Shown one piece after another: positions 27,209-36,699 of a stretch of 64,000 nucleotides of DNA. Both the position numbers and the translations under genes were made by a program. Source of the DNA: OLB7 sp966250335 (GTDB taxonomy: Bacteria > Bacteroidota > Ignavibacteria > OLB7). The stretch covers positions 81,587 through 145,586 of the forward strand of contig CBINGZ010000010.1 in NCBI GenBank assembly GCA_966250335.1. Reading direction: 5' to 3'. Positions within the stretch are counted from its first letter, which is position 1; each line of letters starts with the position of its first letter. The notes below the pieces were generated by a model, which had not been told where the DNA came from, searched no databases, and saw only the letters and a list, made by a program, of their open reading frames with translations.

Positions 27209-30200
27209 ATGAGAAATCGCTTCTTACTGTCAGCCATACTGCTCCTGCTTCCGTTGCTCGTCGCAACGGCGCAGATCCCCAGACAGATCAGTTACCAGGG
27301 AGTGCTCACCAATGCCGGCGCCGTCGTTCCCGACGGGCAGCAGACGATGACCATCTCCATCTACGACGCCGCGACCGGCGGCACCGCTCTCCACACCGAG
27401 ACGGTGACCACGCAGGTGACCCGCGGAGTCTTCAACGTGATTCTGGGGACCACCACCCCGCTGGCCGCCTCGGTCGCGTTCGACAAGCAGTATTATCTGG
27501 CCATCACCATCGGCGGACAGGAGCTTGCTCCGCGCACGGCCTTCACCGCCGCGCCGTACGCTCTTAACGCAGCCAACGCCCTGAACGCCGCCACGGCAGC
27601 GCGGGCGACCCTCGCCGACAGCGCACGCCGCGCGGGTTCGGCGGCCACGGCCGATATCGCCAACGAGGTGGCTCCGGGCGCGTCCGGCGTCGTCACCAGC
27701 GTCAACGGACAGTCGGGCGCCCTTCAGTTCGCCGGCGCCGGCGGAACCACGATCTCGCGCTCCGGCAACCAGATCACGGTCTCCTCGCAGACCACGACCG
27801 GCGTCACCCGGGTCAGGAACACCAACGGCACGATCAGCGTGGTCGACAGCGTCGGCCCGATCGTCACCCTCAATGTCCGCCCCGGAGGGATCGGAGAGCG
27901 TGAGCTCGCCGAGAACTCGGTCGGAAGCATCAAGATCATCGACCGCTCCATCACCCCTCTGAAGCTGGCCGACCAGGCAGTGGAAGAGCGCGCGATCGCC
28001 AACAGCGCCGTCTCGACCTCGAAGATCGCCAACGGCGCGGTGACCACGGCGAAGATCGCCGACGGCGCCGTCACGAACCCGAAGCTCGCCGCCAACGCGG
28101 TGACGACCGATAAGATCCTCGACGGAACGATCCTCACGGCGGATCTGGCCGACGGTTCGGTGACGAACCCGAAGCTGGCGCCGAACGCGGTGACGACCGA
28201 CAAGATTCTTGACGGGACGATCATCACGGCCGACCTCGGTGACGGTTCGGTGACGAACCCGAAGCTCGGCGCCAACGCAGTGACGACCGACAAGATCCTC
28301 GACGGAACGATCATCACGGCCGACCTCGGTGACGGTTCGGTGACGACCGCGAAGATCCTCGACGGCACGATCGCGACGGTCGATCTGGCCGACGGTTCGG
28401 TGACGAACCCGAAGCTCGGCGCCAATGCGGTGACGACCGACAAGATTCTCGACGGCACGATCGCAACGGCCGACATCGGCAACGGTCAGGTCACGCTTCC
28501 GAAGATCACCTCCCTCGGCGCGACGGCGGGCCAGGCGATCATGTACGACGGCACGAGCATCGTGTTCGGATTCCCGACGGCATCCAGCCTGGTGCTTCCG
28601 TACGCCCAGACGGCGACGAACGCCGCGACCCTCTTCTCCCTGACCCAGCTCGGAACGGGCGGCGTGGGAAGCTTCACGGTCAACAACGCAGCCTCCACCT
28701 CCACCGCGCTGACCGGCACCACGAACGGAACGGGCGTGGGCGTGCTCGGTCTGCATAGCGCCACGACCGGCACGGCGGCCGGTGTGCGCGGCGAGTCGAA
28801 CTCGACCGACGCCAACGCCGCCGGCGTGCTCGGCCAGATCAACTCCACGACGCCGGGCGGCTTCTCCGCCGCTGTTCGCGGTATCAACAACGGAACGGGC
28901 GGCCTCGGCATCGGCGTCTACGGCTCGCAGGCCGGAAGCGGATGGGGCGTCTACGGCACCACGGCGTCCGGCATCGGCGTCCACGGCAACAGCAGCGGCG
29001 GCTTCGGTGTGTACGGCATCAGCACCACCGGAGTCGGCGTCTACGGTCTCAGCACCAACGGCATCTCCGGTCAGTTCGAGATCACGAACAACGCGAACAC
29101 GAGCGACGCTCTCAGGGCCACCACGATCGGAACGGGGAATGCCGGCATGTTCCAGATCGCGAACAGCGCGAACACGAACGATGCCGTCAACGCAAGCACG
29201 GATGGAACGGGTCATGCGATCCATGCAACGAACAGCGGACAGGGAGGCGCCGGCTTCTTCCAGATCAGCAACCCGGCCAGCATCGAGACGGCGGTCGACG
29301 TCACGACCACCGGTATCGGCGGCGGCATCCATGTCAACCTGACGAACGCCAGCAACGGCGCTCGCGGTCTCGACGTGACGCAGTCGGGCGTCGGCCCGGG
29401 CGTCTTCGCGACGAGCGCAGGGGGCAACGCGGTCTGGGGTATCACCAGCTCGATCAGCGCGGCAGGCGTCATCGGCGACAACACCTTCGGTGAGGCTGTC
29501 GTCGGTCGCAACCGCGGCGGCAACGGCGTCGGCGCGGTCGTCGGTCGTAACGACTCCAGCGGTTACGGTGTGCGCGGCTTCAACACGAAGAACGGTATCG
29601 GCGTGCTCGGTCAGGCCGGCATCAGCGGCGGCACCGGTACGGCGGGTCGTTTCGAGAACGTCAACGCAGCAAACACGTCGACCACGATGGACGTGGCGAC
29701 CAACGGCATCGGCGGCGGCATCTCGGTTCAGCTGACGAACGCCAGCAACGGCGCTCGCGGTCTCGACGTGATGCAGGCAGGTGTCGGCCCGGGCGTCTTC
29801 GCGACGAGTGCCGGCGGCAACGCGGTCTGGGGTATCACCAGCTCGATCAGCGCGGCAGGCGTCATCGGCGACAACACCTTCGGTGAGGCTGTCGTCGGTC
29901 GCAACCGCGGCGGCAACGGCGTCGGCGCGGTCGTCGGTCGTAACGACTCCAGCGGTTACGGTGTGCGCGGCTTCAACACGAAGAACGGTATCGGCGTGCT
30001 CGGTCAGGCCGGCATCAGCGGCGGCACCGGCGTCGGCGGTCGTTTCGAGAACGTCAACGCGGCGAACACGTCGGACGTGCTTCAGGTCGTGACCAACAGC
30101 TCCGGCAACGCGGCGCGCTTCACGGGTGATGTCGTCGTCAACGGCGATCTGACGGTGAGCGGCACGGTCGCCAAGGGTGGCGGTTCGTTCAAGATCGATC

Positions 30201-30775
30201 ACCCGCTCGATCCGAAGAACCAGTACCTCTACCACTCGTTCGTCGAGTCGGATCAGATGATGAACCTCTATGACGGTGTGACTCGTCTGGACGAGAAGGG
30301 TGAGGCGACGGTGACCCTGCCGAAGTGGTTCGAGGCGCTGAACGGCGACTTCCGCTACCAGCTCACGGCGATCGGCGCTCCGGGCCCGGGCCTCTACATC
30401 GCCGAGGAGATCAGCGGCAACCGTTTCCGCATCGCCGGCGGCACGCCGGGAATGAAGGTCTCCTGGCTGGTGACCGGTGTCCGTCACGACGCGTATGCTC
30501 AGAAGAACCGTATCCAGGTCGAGGTCGCGAAGCCGGAAGGGGAGCGCGGCACCTACCTGCACCCGGATGCCTTCGGCGTCGATTCGAAGGAAGTGAAGCC
30601 GGTCCTGAACAGCTCGACGATGAACGGCGTGCAGCTTCAGTCGGAGACGACCGAGATGCCCGCTCCGGCGGTCGTTCCGTCGGTCTCGAAGGCCAACATG
30701 GGTCCGGCAATGTCGCTCCCCTCGGGATCGACCGGCGCCGTGAACACGGCAACGACGAGCTCGCCGAACAAGTAA
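27209..30775 (+). CDS. Large secreted repeat protein with conserved C-terminal domain
   Basis: 1188 residues. The signal peptide (MRNRFLLSAILLLLPLLVAT) is followed by the same N-terminal domain as the 7579 gene (ISYQGVLTNAGAVVPDGQQT). Next come about 30-residue repeats with NAVTTDKILDGTI and GSVTNPKL (about residues 270-430), then a long Gly/Asn/Ser-rich fibre region with short GV.G.S/T turns, including a 131-residue unit present twice nearly identically. The C-terminal ~150 residues form a globular domain (YLYHSFVESDQMMNLYDG, VTLPKWFEALNGDFRYQLTA, TYLHPDAFG) that I have seen capping similar fibre proteins in diverse bacteria. No T9SS domain follows. A ribosome binding site AAGGAG precedes the ATG. 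It is probably a cell-surface or extracellular fibre; its function is unknown. Confidence 0.85.
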   Translation: MRNRFLLSAILLLLPLLVATAQIPRQISYQGVLTNAGAVVPDGQQTMTISIYDAATGGTALHTETVTTQVTRGVFNVILGTTTPLAASVAFDKQYYLAITIGGQELAPRTAFTAAPYALNAANALNAATAARATLADSARRAGSAATADIANEVAPGASGVVTSVNGQSGALQFAGAGGTTISRSGNQITVSSQTTTGVTRVRNTNGTISVVDSVGPIVTLNVRPGGIGERELAENSVGSIKIIDRSITPLKLADQAVEERAIANSAVSTSKIANGAVTTAKIADGAVTNPKLAANAVTTDKILDGTILTADLADGSVTNPKLAPNAVTTDKILDGTIITADLGDGSVTNPKLGANAVTTDKILDGTIITADLGDGSVTTAKILDGTIATVDLADGSVTNPKLGANAVTTDKILDGTIATADIGNGQVTLPKITSLGATAGQAIMYDGTSIVFGFPTASSLVLPYAQTATNAATLFSLTQLGTGGVGSFTVNNAASTSTALTGTTNGTGVGVLGLHSATTGTAAGVRGESNSTDANAAGVLGQINSTTPGGFSAAVRGINNGTGGLGIGVYGSQAGSGWGVYGTTASGIGVHGNSSGGFGVYGISTTGVGVYGLSTNGISGQFEITNNANTSDALRATTIGTGNAGMFQIANSANTNDAVNASTDGTGHAIHATNSGQGGAGFFQISNPASIETAVDVTTTGIGGGIHVNLTNASNGARGLDVTQSGVGPGVFATSAGGNAVWGITSSISAAGVIGDNTFGEAVVGRNRGGNGVGAVVGRNDSSGYGVRGFNTKNGIGVLGQAGISGGTGTAGRFENVNAANTSTTMDVATNGIGGGISVQLTNASNGARGLDVMQAGVGPGVFATSAGGNAVWGITSSISAAGVIGDNTFGEAVVGRNRGGNGVGAVVGRNDSSGYGVRGFNTKNGIGVLGQAGISGGTGVGGRFENVNAANTSDVLQVVTNSSGNAARFTGDVVVNGDLTVSGTVAKGGGSFKIDHPLDPKNQYLYHSFVESDQMMNLYDGVTRLDEKGEATVTLPKWFEALNGDFRYQLTAIGAPGPGLYIAEEISGNRFRIAGGTPGMKVSWLVTGVRHDAYAQKNRIQVEVAKPEGERGTYLHPDAFGVDSKEVKPVLNSSTMNGVQLQSETTEMPAPAVVPSVSKANMGPAMSLPSGSTGAVNTATTSSPNK
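28020..28500 (+). repeat. 90-bp tandem coding repeats
   Basis: In-frame 30-residue units (AVTTDKILDGT-I-x-T-AD-L-x-DGSVTNPKL-x-x-N) repeat about four times inside the large repeat protein. One unit is shortened (VTTAKILDGT). They are coding repeats, not CRISPR, and probably form a beta-solenoid. Confidence 0.85.
29310..30073 (+). repeat. Two near-identical 393-bp coding units
   Basis: The segment starting near 29310 is repeated from about 29703 with an offset of exactly 393 bp (131 codons). Over most of its length only scattered substitutions distinguish the two. The unit carries ASNGARGLDV, GGNAVWGITSSISAAGVIGD and GAVVGRNDSSGYGVRGF. The near-identity at DNA level suggests a recent duplication or gene conversion. 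Confidence 0.85.
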
Positions 30776-30800
30776 TCGCGAGCCGATAGAGTTCGATGAT

Positions 30801-30839
30801 GAAGAAGCCCCCCGCACGTATCGTGCGGGGGGCTTCTTC
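30801..30839. terminator. Bidirectional terminator after the large repeat protein
   Basis: A perfect 17-bp stem (30801-30817 with 30823-30839) containing six consecutive C/G pairs lies between two convergent genes. It is followed by a short GTTT on the plus strand. Confidence 0.75.
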
Positions 30840-30874
30840 GTTTGGATCGTGTTGTGAAGTGATCGTCGATTCGA

Positions 30875-33181
30875 TTATCGAACCACATGCAGCGGCTTCG
30901 TTATCGTCTCTCCGCCCGCCGTCGTCATCCGGACGATGTAGATGCCGGAGGGAAGGTCGTTCAGGGGGATGAGGATCGATCCCGATCTCCTCTTCTCCTG
31001 CGGAACCGTCATCACCGTCGTCCCGTCGAGGGCATGGATCGTGATGCGGGTATCGTCCGGCGTCGGGGTCGTGTACCCGACCGAGATCTCGGTCCGCGCC
31101 GGGTCGGGGCGAACGGTAAGGGAGATGCCCGCCGCGTCATCGACGCCCGGCACGCCGACCGTCGAGCCGGCGACGTTGAAGCACCACTCCGTGCTGTTGT
31201 TGGAGGGTTCGAGGTCCAGAGGATCGTTGCAGGATACTGTAATGCAATACTTCCCCGCGGCCGTCGGCTTGAAATCGGGGAAGACCAGATCCTCTATCCG
31301 GGCCACCGACTTCAATTCGATCGTCCGGTTGTAGACCACCGTCCCTTCCTTGTCCTTGATCTCCGCAGTCACGACCGCGTCATGAACGACGCCGTTGTTG
31401 ATCAGGACCGCGCTGACCGGAATCGACTCTTTCATATCGTATTCCATCCTTTCCAGCGGCCGATGATCGTAGAGGGGGAATGTACCGACGGCGAACTCAT
31501 GATCGTGGACGACCTCGATCGGGACCATCGGGAAGTAATCATACCATATCGTGTCGTTATCCTGGATCGCATCCTTCTCCACGGTGACGGCCATTCTCAT
31601 GAGGTGGAGACCGGGTGTGGTCGGTGTCCAGCCCGGAACAATCACGGGGATAGGTTCCAGTGTGTCGATCCGGCCGGTAATCCTGGATTCATCGGTATAG
31701 GCTACCTTCGACTTGCCGTCGAAGACCTTGGTTGTCACCGTGAACTCCTTCTCCTCGGAACGCCCTCCATTGACGACCGAAAGCACCATCTCCACGGGGG
31801 AACCGATCGGATAACGTTTGATCCCCGGCGGTCGCGCGGGAACCGGCGATATCAGGCGGTGTGCGATCATATCGTGTTCCCCCCTGACCGTGAACGCCGT
31901 CTCCGATGCGTCGTTCTCCCTGTTGGGGTCCTCCTTCATCGATGTGGAGACACGTATTCGATAGTAATCGGGTTTGTTCACGAGGTTCGGGCTGATCGGC
32001 TGCTTGAACCTGTAGAGGAGCGTGTCGAACGGTCCGATATATTTGACGGTGTCGCGAAGCACATCATAGATCTTCGTGCCGCGATAGATCGTTGCCTCTA
32101 CCGGAACCTGCGACACGCCGATCTCCCCGCGGTTCACCAGCTTCGTGATGATCGTCGGCAGATCGTTCATCTCGTAGACGCCGTAGCGATTCTGCTTCTC
32201 CGGAAGGAGGGCGACGTGGCTTGTCTCGGGAGACATATCGTAATCCATCGGCTTTATTCTGTAGCCGATCGGATTCCCTGCCGAATCGGGAAACCTGTAG
32301 TGGAAGTAGGGGGAGGGACGGTAGTACGCCACCGGGGTCACATAGCTGGAAAGGTCGGCCCTGAACTCCGGCGAACCGGGCGCGCTCGGGATATCGAGTG
32401 TTCTCAGCCACGATATGGCGGCCGTGTCGCGCACCAGTCTGGGGTTGAGCATCAGCAGGAACGACTGCCTGTCTCCCGGTTCCACATACCACGGCCCGCT
32501 TCCCGGCAGCCACTGTCCGTAGTTCTTGATGCCGACGACCGCTCCGTTGCCTGTGACCGAAGGGCTGCTCCCCGGCGTGATGAGCTGGAGAGACTCGGGG
32601 CCGTAGTGGATCTCGATCTTTCCCGATCTGAAGAGCTTCGCCTGGAAGTTCCCCGCGCCGCCGGATGGGAGATCCATCGAACGCACTCTCCACTCGATGA
32701 TCATCACCGGGATTCCCTCCTCGACGGTCGTGGCCCAGTAGATCCCTCCCCGGTCGGCTCCCGCCGGCTGAACGTTTCCCCAGAACGCCATCAGGACTCT
32801 GTTGGCATAGGAGGTCGACGACCCTGTGCCGTCGTATTCCAGATACGGAATGCGGCGCGTGGCGGGAGATGTCGATCTATTGAATCCGATATATCCGTTC
32901 GGGCTGACGACGAGGTTCGTTCCCGTGGTGAATTCCTCGTCGAGGAATCTGAACTCCGGGATGGCGAGCGGAAGCTGGAAGACCGGCCCGCTGGCGGTGG
33001 CCGATTCGCTTCCGGGGATCCGCGTTCCTCCGTTGTCGATAATCGATCTGAAGTTGTTCGGGATGCGCGCCCACTCGTAGCCGTTCCAGGGGCGCGGGGG
33101 AACACGTGGGGGGGATTGAGCGACCCCGACCGCATGGGCCGCCGTCAGGATCAGAAGGACAATAAGGATGCGAAGTGTCAT
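30875..33181 (-). CDS. Large secreted protein with T9SS sorting domain, behind a heptamer promoter
   Basis: 768 residues. The signal peptide is MTLRILIVLLILTAAHAVGV. A globular N-terminal region follows (about residues 40-240, with a lectin- or nidogen-like pattern NGYIGFN ... GKIEIHYGP, as in proteins that describe a curved beta-sandwich). Then come Ig/CARDB-like segments (about 340-660: GEIGVSQVPVEATIYRG, VEMVLSVVNGGRSEEKEFTV, IPVSAVLINNGVVHDAVVTA). The C-terminus is a T9SS domain (VRPDPARTEISVGYTT ... LPSGIYIVRM ... KPLHVVR). GGAG lies 5-6 bp before the ATG. The promoter candidate at 33238-33283 carries the regulator operator geometry. It probably acts at the cell surface; substrate unknown. 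Confidence 0.85.
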   Translation of the reverse strand: MTLRILIVLLILTAAHAVGVAQSPPRVPPRPWNGYEWARIPNNFRSIIDNGGTRIPGSESATASGPVFQLPLAIPEFRFLDEEFTTGTNLVVSPNGYIGFNRSTSPATRRIPYLEYDGTGSSTSYANRVLMAFWGNVQPAGADRGGIYWATTVEEGIPVMIIEWRVRSMDLPSGGAGNFQAKLFRSGKIEIHYGPESLQLITPGSSPSVTGNGAVVGIKNYGQWLPGSGPWYVEPGDRQSFLLMLNPRLVRDTAAISWLRTLDIPSAPGSPEFRADLSSYVTPVAYYRPSPYFHYRFPDSAGNPIGYRIKPMDYDMSPETSHVALLPEKQNRYGVYEMNDLPTIITKLVNRGEIGVSQVPVEATIYRGTKIYDVLRDTVKYIGPFDTLLYRFKQPISPNLVNKPDYYRIRVSTSMKEDPNRENDASETAFTVRGEHDMIAHRLISPVPARPPGIKRYPIGSPVEMVLSVVNGGRSEEKEFTVTTKVFDGKSKVAYTDESRITGRIDTLEPIPVIVPGWTPTTPGLHLMRMAVTVEKDAIQDNDTIWYDYFPMVPIEVVHDHEFAVGTFPLYDHRPLERMEYDMKESIPVSAVLINNGVVHDAVVTAEIKDKEGTVVYNRTIELKSVARIEDLVFPDFKPTAAGKYCITVSCNDPLDLEPSNNSTEWCFNVAGSTVGVPGVDDAAGISLTVRPDPARTEISVGYTTPTPDDTRITIHALDGTTVMTVPQEKRRSGSILIPLNDLPSGIYIVRMTTAGGETITKPLHVVR

Positions 33182-33237
33182 AATGTCTCCGGTTCCGATA
33201 ATGTTGGTCGATCAGCGTAGTGCTGCCTGTACCGGTA

Positions 33238-33283
33238 TAAATCTAGCAGGGGACGGTCACGATCGCGGGCGCGACCGGTTACA
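33238..33283 (-). promoter_or_regulatory. Operator/promoter with heptamers at 22-bp period (copy 3, minus strand)
   Basis: On the minus strand TGTAACC starts at 33283 and CGTGACC at 33261, 22 bp apart. TAGATTTA, a TAnnTTT-type -7 box, starts at 33245, again 16 bp after the second heptamer start. The start codon of the secreted protein gene is at 33181, 57 bp downstream of the box. The geometry is identical to copies 1 and 2. Confidence 0.6.
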
Positions 33284-33333
33284 ACGGGGGGAGTTGAAGG
33301 AATTACGGGGTGTCCGACCGGGCCATGATCCTC

Positions 33334-36300
33334 TCAATCGATCTCCGCCGCCTCTCTGCTTTTCATGATCACCCGTTCGGCCTCGACATGTCGCCCCATC
33401 GCCGCAAGCGTGTCGCGGAGCAGCTCGGCGATCTCCTCGTCGTCCGGCATCGAATCGAAGCTTCGGCGGAGGATCTCGCGGGCGCTCTCGGCGTCCCCTT
33501 CATGCAGAAGTTCGCGGGAGACGTCGATGACGGCATCGCGCAGCCTGATCTCGAACTCCTCGCGCGCAGCCTCGAACAGCTCATCATAGAGTGTGGGGAA
33601 GGGGACCTCCCCCGCGGTGATCTCGAGCGCCCGCAGCACGGCGGGATAGGCGCGCAGAAGGGTGCGATCGCGAAGCGCGGCGGCTGCTTCCTTCAATGCT
33701 TCGTCGGCTTTCAGCAGGTCGACCGTGAGGACCTCCGGATTGAGACGCGGGGTTTCGCCGTCGGTCAGGATCGCATCCTGCCCCATCGCCTCCCGGAGCC
33801 GGAGGACACCGGTGTTCATCGTCTTGCGGGCATGCTCCTGTTCCGCCTCCTCGCCGGCGGCGATCCTGATGAACTCCCGGTGCGACAGCGGGTTCTCCAG
33901 CATCGTGTCGGCGACCATCAGCCCCAGAAGGGTTCGCAGCCGTGAGCCGAGATTCCGCGTTTCGCCGTCGGGCCGTTCCACGGTGATGGTGCCGAGCATG
34001 CTCACCTTCACCCGTCGTCCGGTCGGGTTCCCCAGCCGGCGCGCTCGCTCGCGGGTCAGCGACTGCATCCGCGAGCGCCATGATGTCGCCTCCTTTTTCG
34101 GGAGGAGTCCTTCATATCGTTCCACGAAGGGACGCATGTAGGCGACGAGCCCGTGCGCGGCAAGCCATTCCAGCGCCCGCACGAGGGCGGTCCGCCGTTC
34201 CGACTCCAGCTCGGAGGCAAGTTCCGGTCTGAAGCCGCTCCCCAGATCGATCAGCGTCAGTATCGCGTGGAGCGCCACCAGATCATCCTTCCGCATCGGC
34301 GCACGGCGGAGCGCGGGGAGTGCCGCGTCGATCAGATCGCGGGTCGATATCTCGGTGCGACCGACGGCGGCCGACGCCAGCCGTTTCAGCAGGGCGCCGA
34401 GCTCATCCTCGTCCGGCAGATCGTCGACGATCCCGGCCAGGTTCCCGGCGGCGCTCGCCAGCATGATCCGGTTCTCCGGCCAGAGCCGTTCGTGGCCTCC
34501 CAGAAACTCCTCGGCGATCCGCGCGGTCCAGGCCGGATCGTTTCGGAGGACCCCAACCTCGCAGAGATAGATCCCCGCGTTGCGGCCGAACGCTTCCATC
34601 CCCTTGGCGCGCGCCTCCTCGCGGAGCGCCCGGGCCTCCCGCTCGCACTCCGCGAGATCGGCGCCGAACGCCCCCTTGCAGCAGATCCTGACGAGCGAGC
34701 AGTGGAGGACGTTCCGATCGAGCCCCTGATCCTTCGACTGCCGGAGCGCGTCGTCGCACGCCTGGAGGGTTTCATCAAGCCTTCCGATACTTTCCAGCAG
34801 GCCGATCCGGAGCATCCGGAAGGTGATCTGCGAGCCGGTCGGCGACGCCGTCAGTTCGTCGGCCATGCGGAGCCGTTCCTGGAGTTCCTCCGGCGAGTCG
34901 AAGAGGGAAAGAAGGTGCGGGGTGATGCTCTCGCGGGCCAGCAGGCGGAGCGCGTCGCCGGCCTCGTGCGAGGCAAGGAGATCATTATATCGTTTTTCGA
35001 CAAGCCTGAGGGTCTCCTTGTCCGATATCGACCGCGCGGCCTGCGCCACGTTCCCCAGATATCCGATATACTCGATCCTGAACCGGAGCGGCGGATGACC
35101 CTGGAGCAGTTCCTCCATCCTCTCCCAGATCTCGCGACATCTGCTCTGGTCGCGATGGAACTCCCGCCAGTAGAGATATCGCAGTGCGCTCAATCTGTGG
35201 TGCCGGAGCTCCTCCGGGATCGGTCCCTCGGTAAGCTCCAGCAGACGGTCCACAAGCTCCTCATGCTCCGGGGAGTTGATCCTGCGGCGGAGGTGGATGA
35301 TCTTCCGGATCAGGAGCTGGGCCGTCTGGTCCAGTCGTTCCTCGTCGGTCCAGAGGGCGGCCGGCGATTCGATCAGCCGTTGCGCGGCGTTCCATGCGTC
35401 GAGCGAGAGCTCCCAGTCGGGACCGATATCGAGCAGATACGTGGCGTTGAGGGCGCGTTCGATCGCGGCGCGACGTTCCTCTCCGCTCAGCGGCAGATCG
35501 TCGGCTCCGGCGGCGACAAGGCGGAAGGGAAGGATGGAATAGAGTGGAAGGTTCCCGGCGATCGCCCGCGCCAGCAGTCCCGGATCGGGGTGCGATGCAT
35601 CGAGGAGATGGGTGTGGAGAAGGGAGTGGGTGAACGCCAGCAGCGGGTGATCGCTTCCGCGACCCGCCAGCGGCGGGGTGGCGGTGGATGCGGCGGCGAC
35701 GATCCCCCTGAAGGTCAGCACCTCGATCATCCGTTCCGCCCCCTCGATCATCCGGTCGGCGGTCTCCATGGCGAACACCTCCCCCAGCGATGCAAGCTCC
35801 TCGGCCGCGCGCCGTTCCTGCGGGGTGAGATGGGCCGCCATCCCCTCGGCCAGAAGATCGACGCTCCGTTTCAGCGACCGGGCGAGCGACGCCGCCGAAA
35901 GTTCGGTCCGCCAGCCGTTGCTCCGTTCGTCGAAGCGGATCGCCTCCGACCGCACGGCGCCACGCAGCGCCGACCGGAGCGCCAGCGGATTTCCCGCCGT
36001 GGAGCCTGCGAGCGCGCGGAGCAGATCAGGTTCGGGGGGGGATTCGAACAGCTCGTGCCAGAGTCTCTGCAGCTCGGTCTCGTCGAGCCCCTCCAGCCGG
36101 ATCTCCTCCACCAGAAATCTCTCCAGCGGCCCCCGTCCCTCCATCTCCACCGGTCTGGCGGCGCAGAGGACCGAAAGGGTGTCGTCGGCAAGGGAATGGA
36201 GGAGGAGGGTGAACTCGCGGAGCGATTCTCCGCTCAGCAGGTGGATATCCTCCACCACCAGCAGGGTGGGACGAAGCCGGGAAAGGCGACGGAACGCGGC

Positions 36301-36636
36301 GGCGACGGTCTCCGGGAGAGCTTCCGGCTCCTTCTTCAGCAGTCTGCCGCCGGTGTCGGAGGAGCGGAGCGCGCGCGAGGCGATGGCGACCAGCGACGTG
36401 GTCGATTCAGGATAGACCCTCATGTGAACGACCGCCCCTCCCGCCGCGCGGATCGGCCGGATAGCCTCCTCGATCAGACGGCTCTTGCCGATTCCGGTCT
36501 CGCCGATCATGAGGGCGGCCCGAAGCTCGGAGGCGTCGAACGTCCCACGCCAGAAGGCGACGATCCGCTCGATCTCGGCGCCGCGGCCCACGAACGGGAG
36601 CGTGCCGTGATTCAACAGATCGATAAGCGTTCGCAT
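33334..36636 (-). CDS. Intact AAA-ATPase/TPR/winged-helix-BTAD transcriptional regulator
   Basis: 1100 residues, start MRTLIDLLNHG at 36636 as in the paralogue at 25641. Residues ~12-330 form an AAA_16-type ATPase (VGR at 16-18, Walker A GETGIGKS at 45-52, Walker B TLLVVEDIHLLSG near 125-135, ARPVE sensor-like). Residues ~400-850 are helical, TPR-like. The C-terminus has an OmpR-type winged helix (VSMLGTITVERPDGETRNLG, LRLREAMGQDAILTD) and a BTAD-like helical domain. The same parts occur in SARP/AfsR-type activators but in the other order, DNA-binding part first. It is likely an ATP-switched transcription activator. Its divergent neighbour is a zinc-ribbon gene with an operator between. The upstream extension of the open frame to 36756 is not needed. 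Confidence 0.85.
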   Translation of the reverse strand: MRTLIDLLNHGTLPFVGRGAEIERIVAFWRGTFDASELRAALMIGETGIGKSRLIEEAIRPIRAAGGAVVHMRVYPESTTSLVAIASRALRSSDTGGRLLKKEPEALPETVAAAFRRLSRLRPTLLVVEDIHLLSGESLREFTLLLHSLADDTLSVLCAARPVEMEGRGPLERFLVEEIRLEGLDETELQRLWHELFESPPEPDLLRALAGSTAGNPLALRSALRGAVRSEAIRFDERSNGWRTELSAASLARSLKRSVDLLAEGMAAHLTPQERRAAEELASLGEVFAMETADRMIEGAERMIEVLTFRGIVAAASTATPPLAGRGSDHPLLAFTHSLLHTHLLDASHPDPGLLARAIAGNLPLYSILPFRLVAAGADDLPLSGEERRAAIERALNATYLLDIGPDWELSLDAWNAAQRLIESPAALWTDEERLDQTAQLLIRKIIHLRRRINSPEHEELVDRLLELTEGPIPEELRHHRLSALRYLYWREFHRDQSRCREIWERMEELLQGHPPLRFRIEYIGYLGNVAQAARSISDKETLRLVEKRYNDLLASHEAGDALRLLARESITPHLLSLFDSPEELQERLRMADELTASPTGSQITFRMLRIGLLESIGRLDETLQACDDALRQSKDQGLDRNVLHCSLVRICCKGAFGADLAECEREARALREEARAKGMEAFGRNAGIYLCEVGVLRNDPAWTARIAEEFLGGHERLWPENRIMLASAAGNLAGIVDDLPDEDELGALLKRLASAAVGRTEISTRDLIDAALPALRRAPMRKDDLVALHAILTLIDLGSGFRPELASELESERRTALVRALEWLAAHGLVAYMRPFVERYEGLLPKKEATSWRSRMQSLTRERARRLGNPTGRRVKVSMLGTITVERPDGETRNLGSRLRTLLGLMVADTMLENPLSHREFIRIAAGEEAEQEHARKTMNTGVLRLREAMGQDAILTDGETPRLNPEVLTVDLLKADEALKEAAAALRDRTLLRAYPAVLRALEITAGEVPFPTLYDELFEAAREEFEIRLRDAVIDVSRELLHEGDAESAREILRRSFDSMPDDEEIAELLRDTLAAMGRHVEAERVIMKSREAAEID

Positions 36637-36699
36637 CGCGACTTCTTCTCCATGAATAACCGGGGGAAGATACGGGAAAAACATCCACCCCTTCCCCCC

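Noticed and set aside
28020..28500. CRISPR-like array
   Set aside because: The repeats are in-frame coding units of 90 bp without unique spacers, and no cas genes are present.
27230..30817. 1195-codon minus-strand frame opposite the large repeat protein
   Set aside because: Its repetitive Arg/Asp/Val-rich translation mirrors the repeats of the plus-strand gene, which has a signal peptide and a ribosome binding site.
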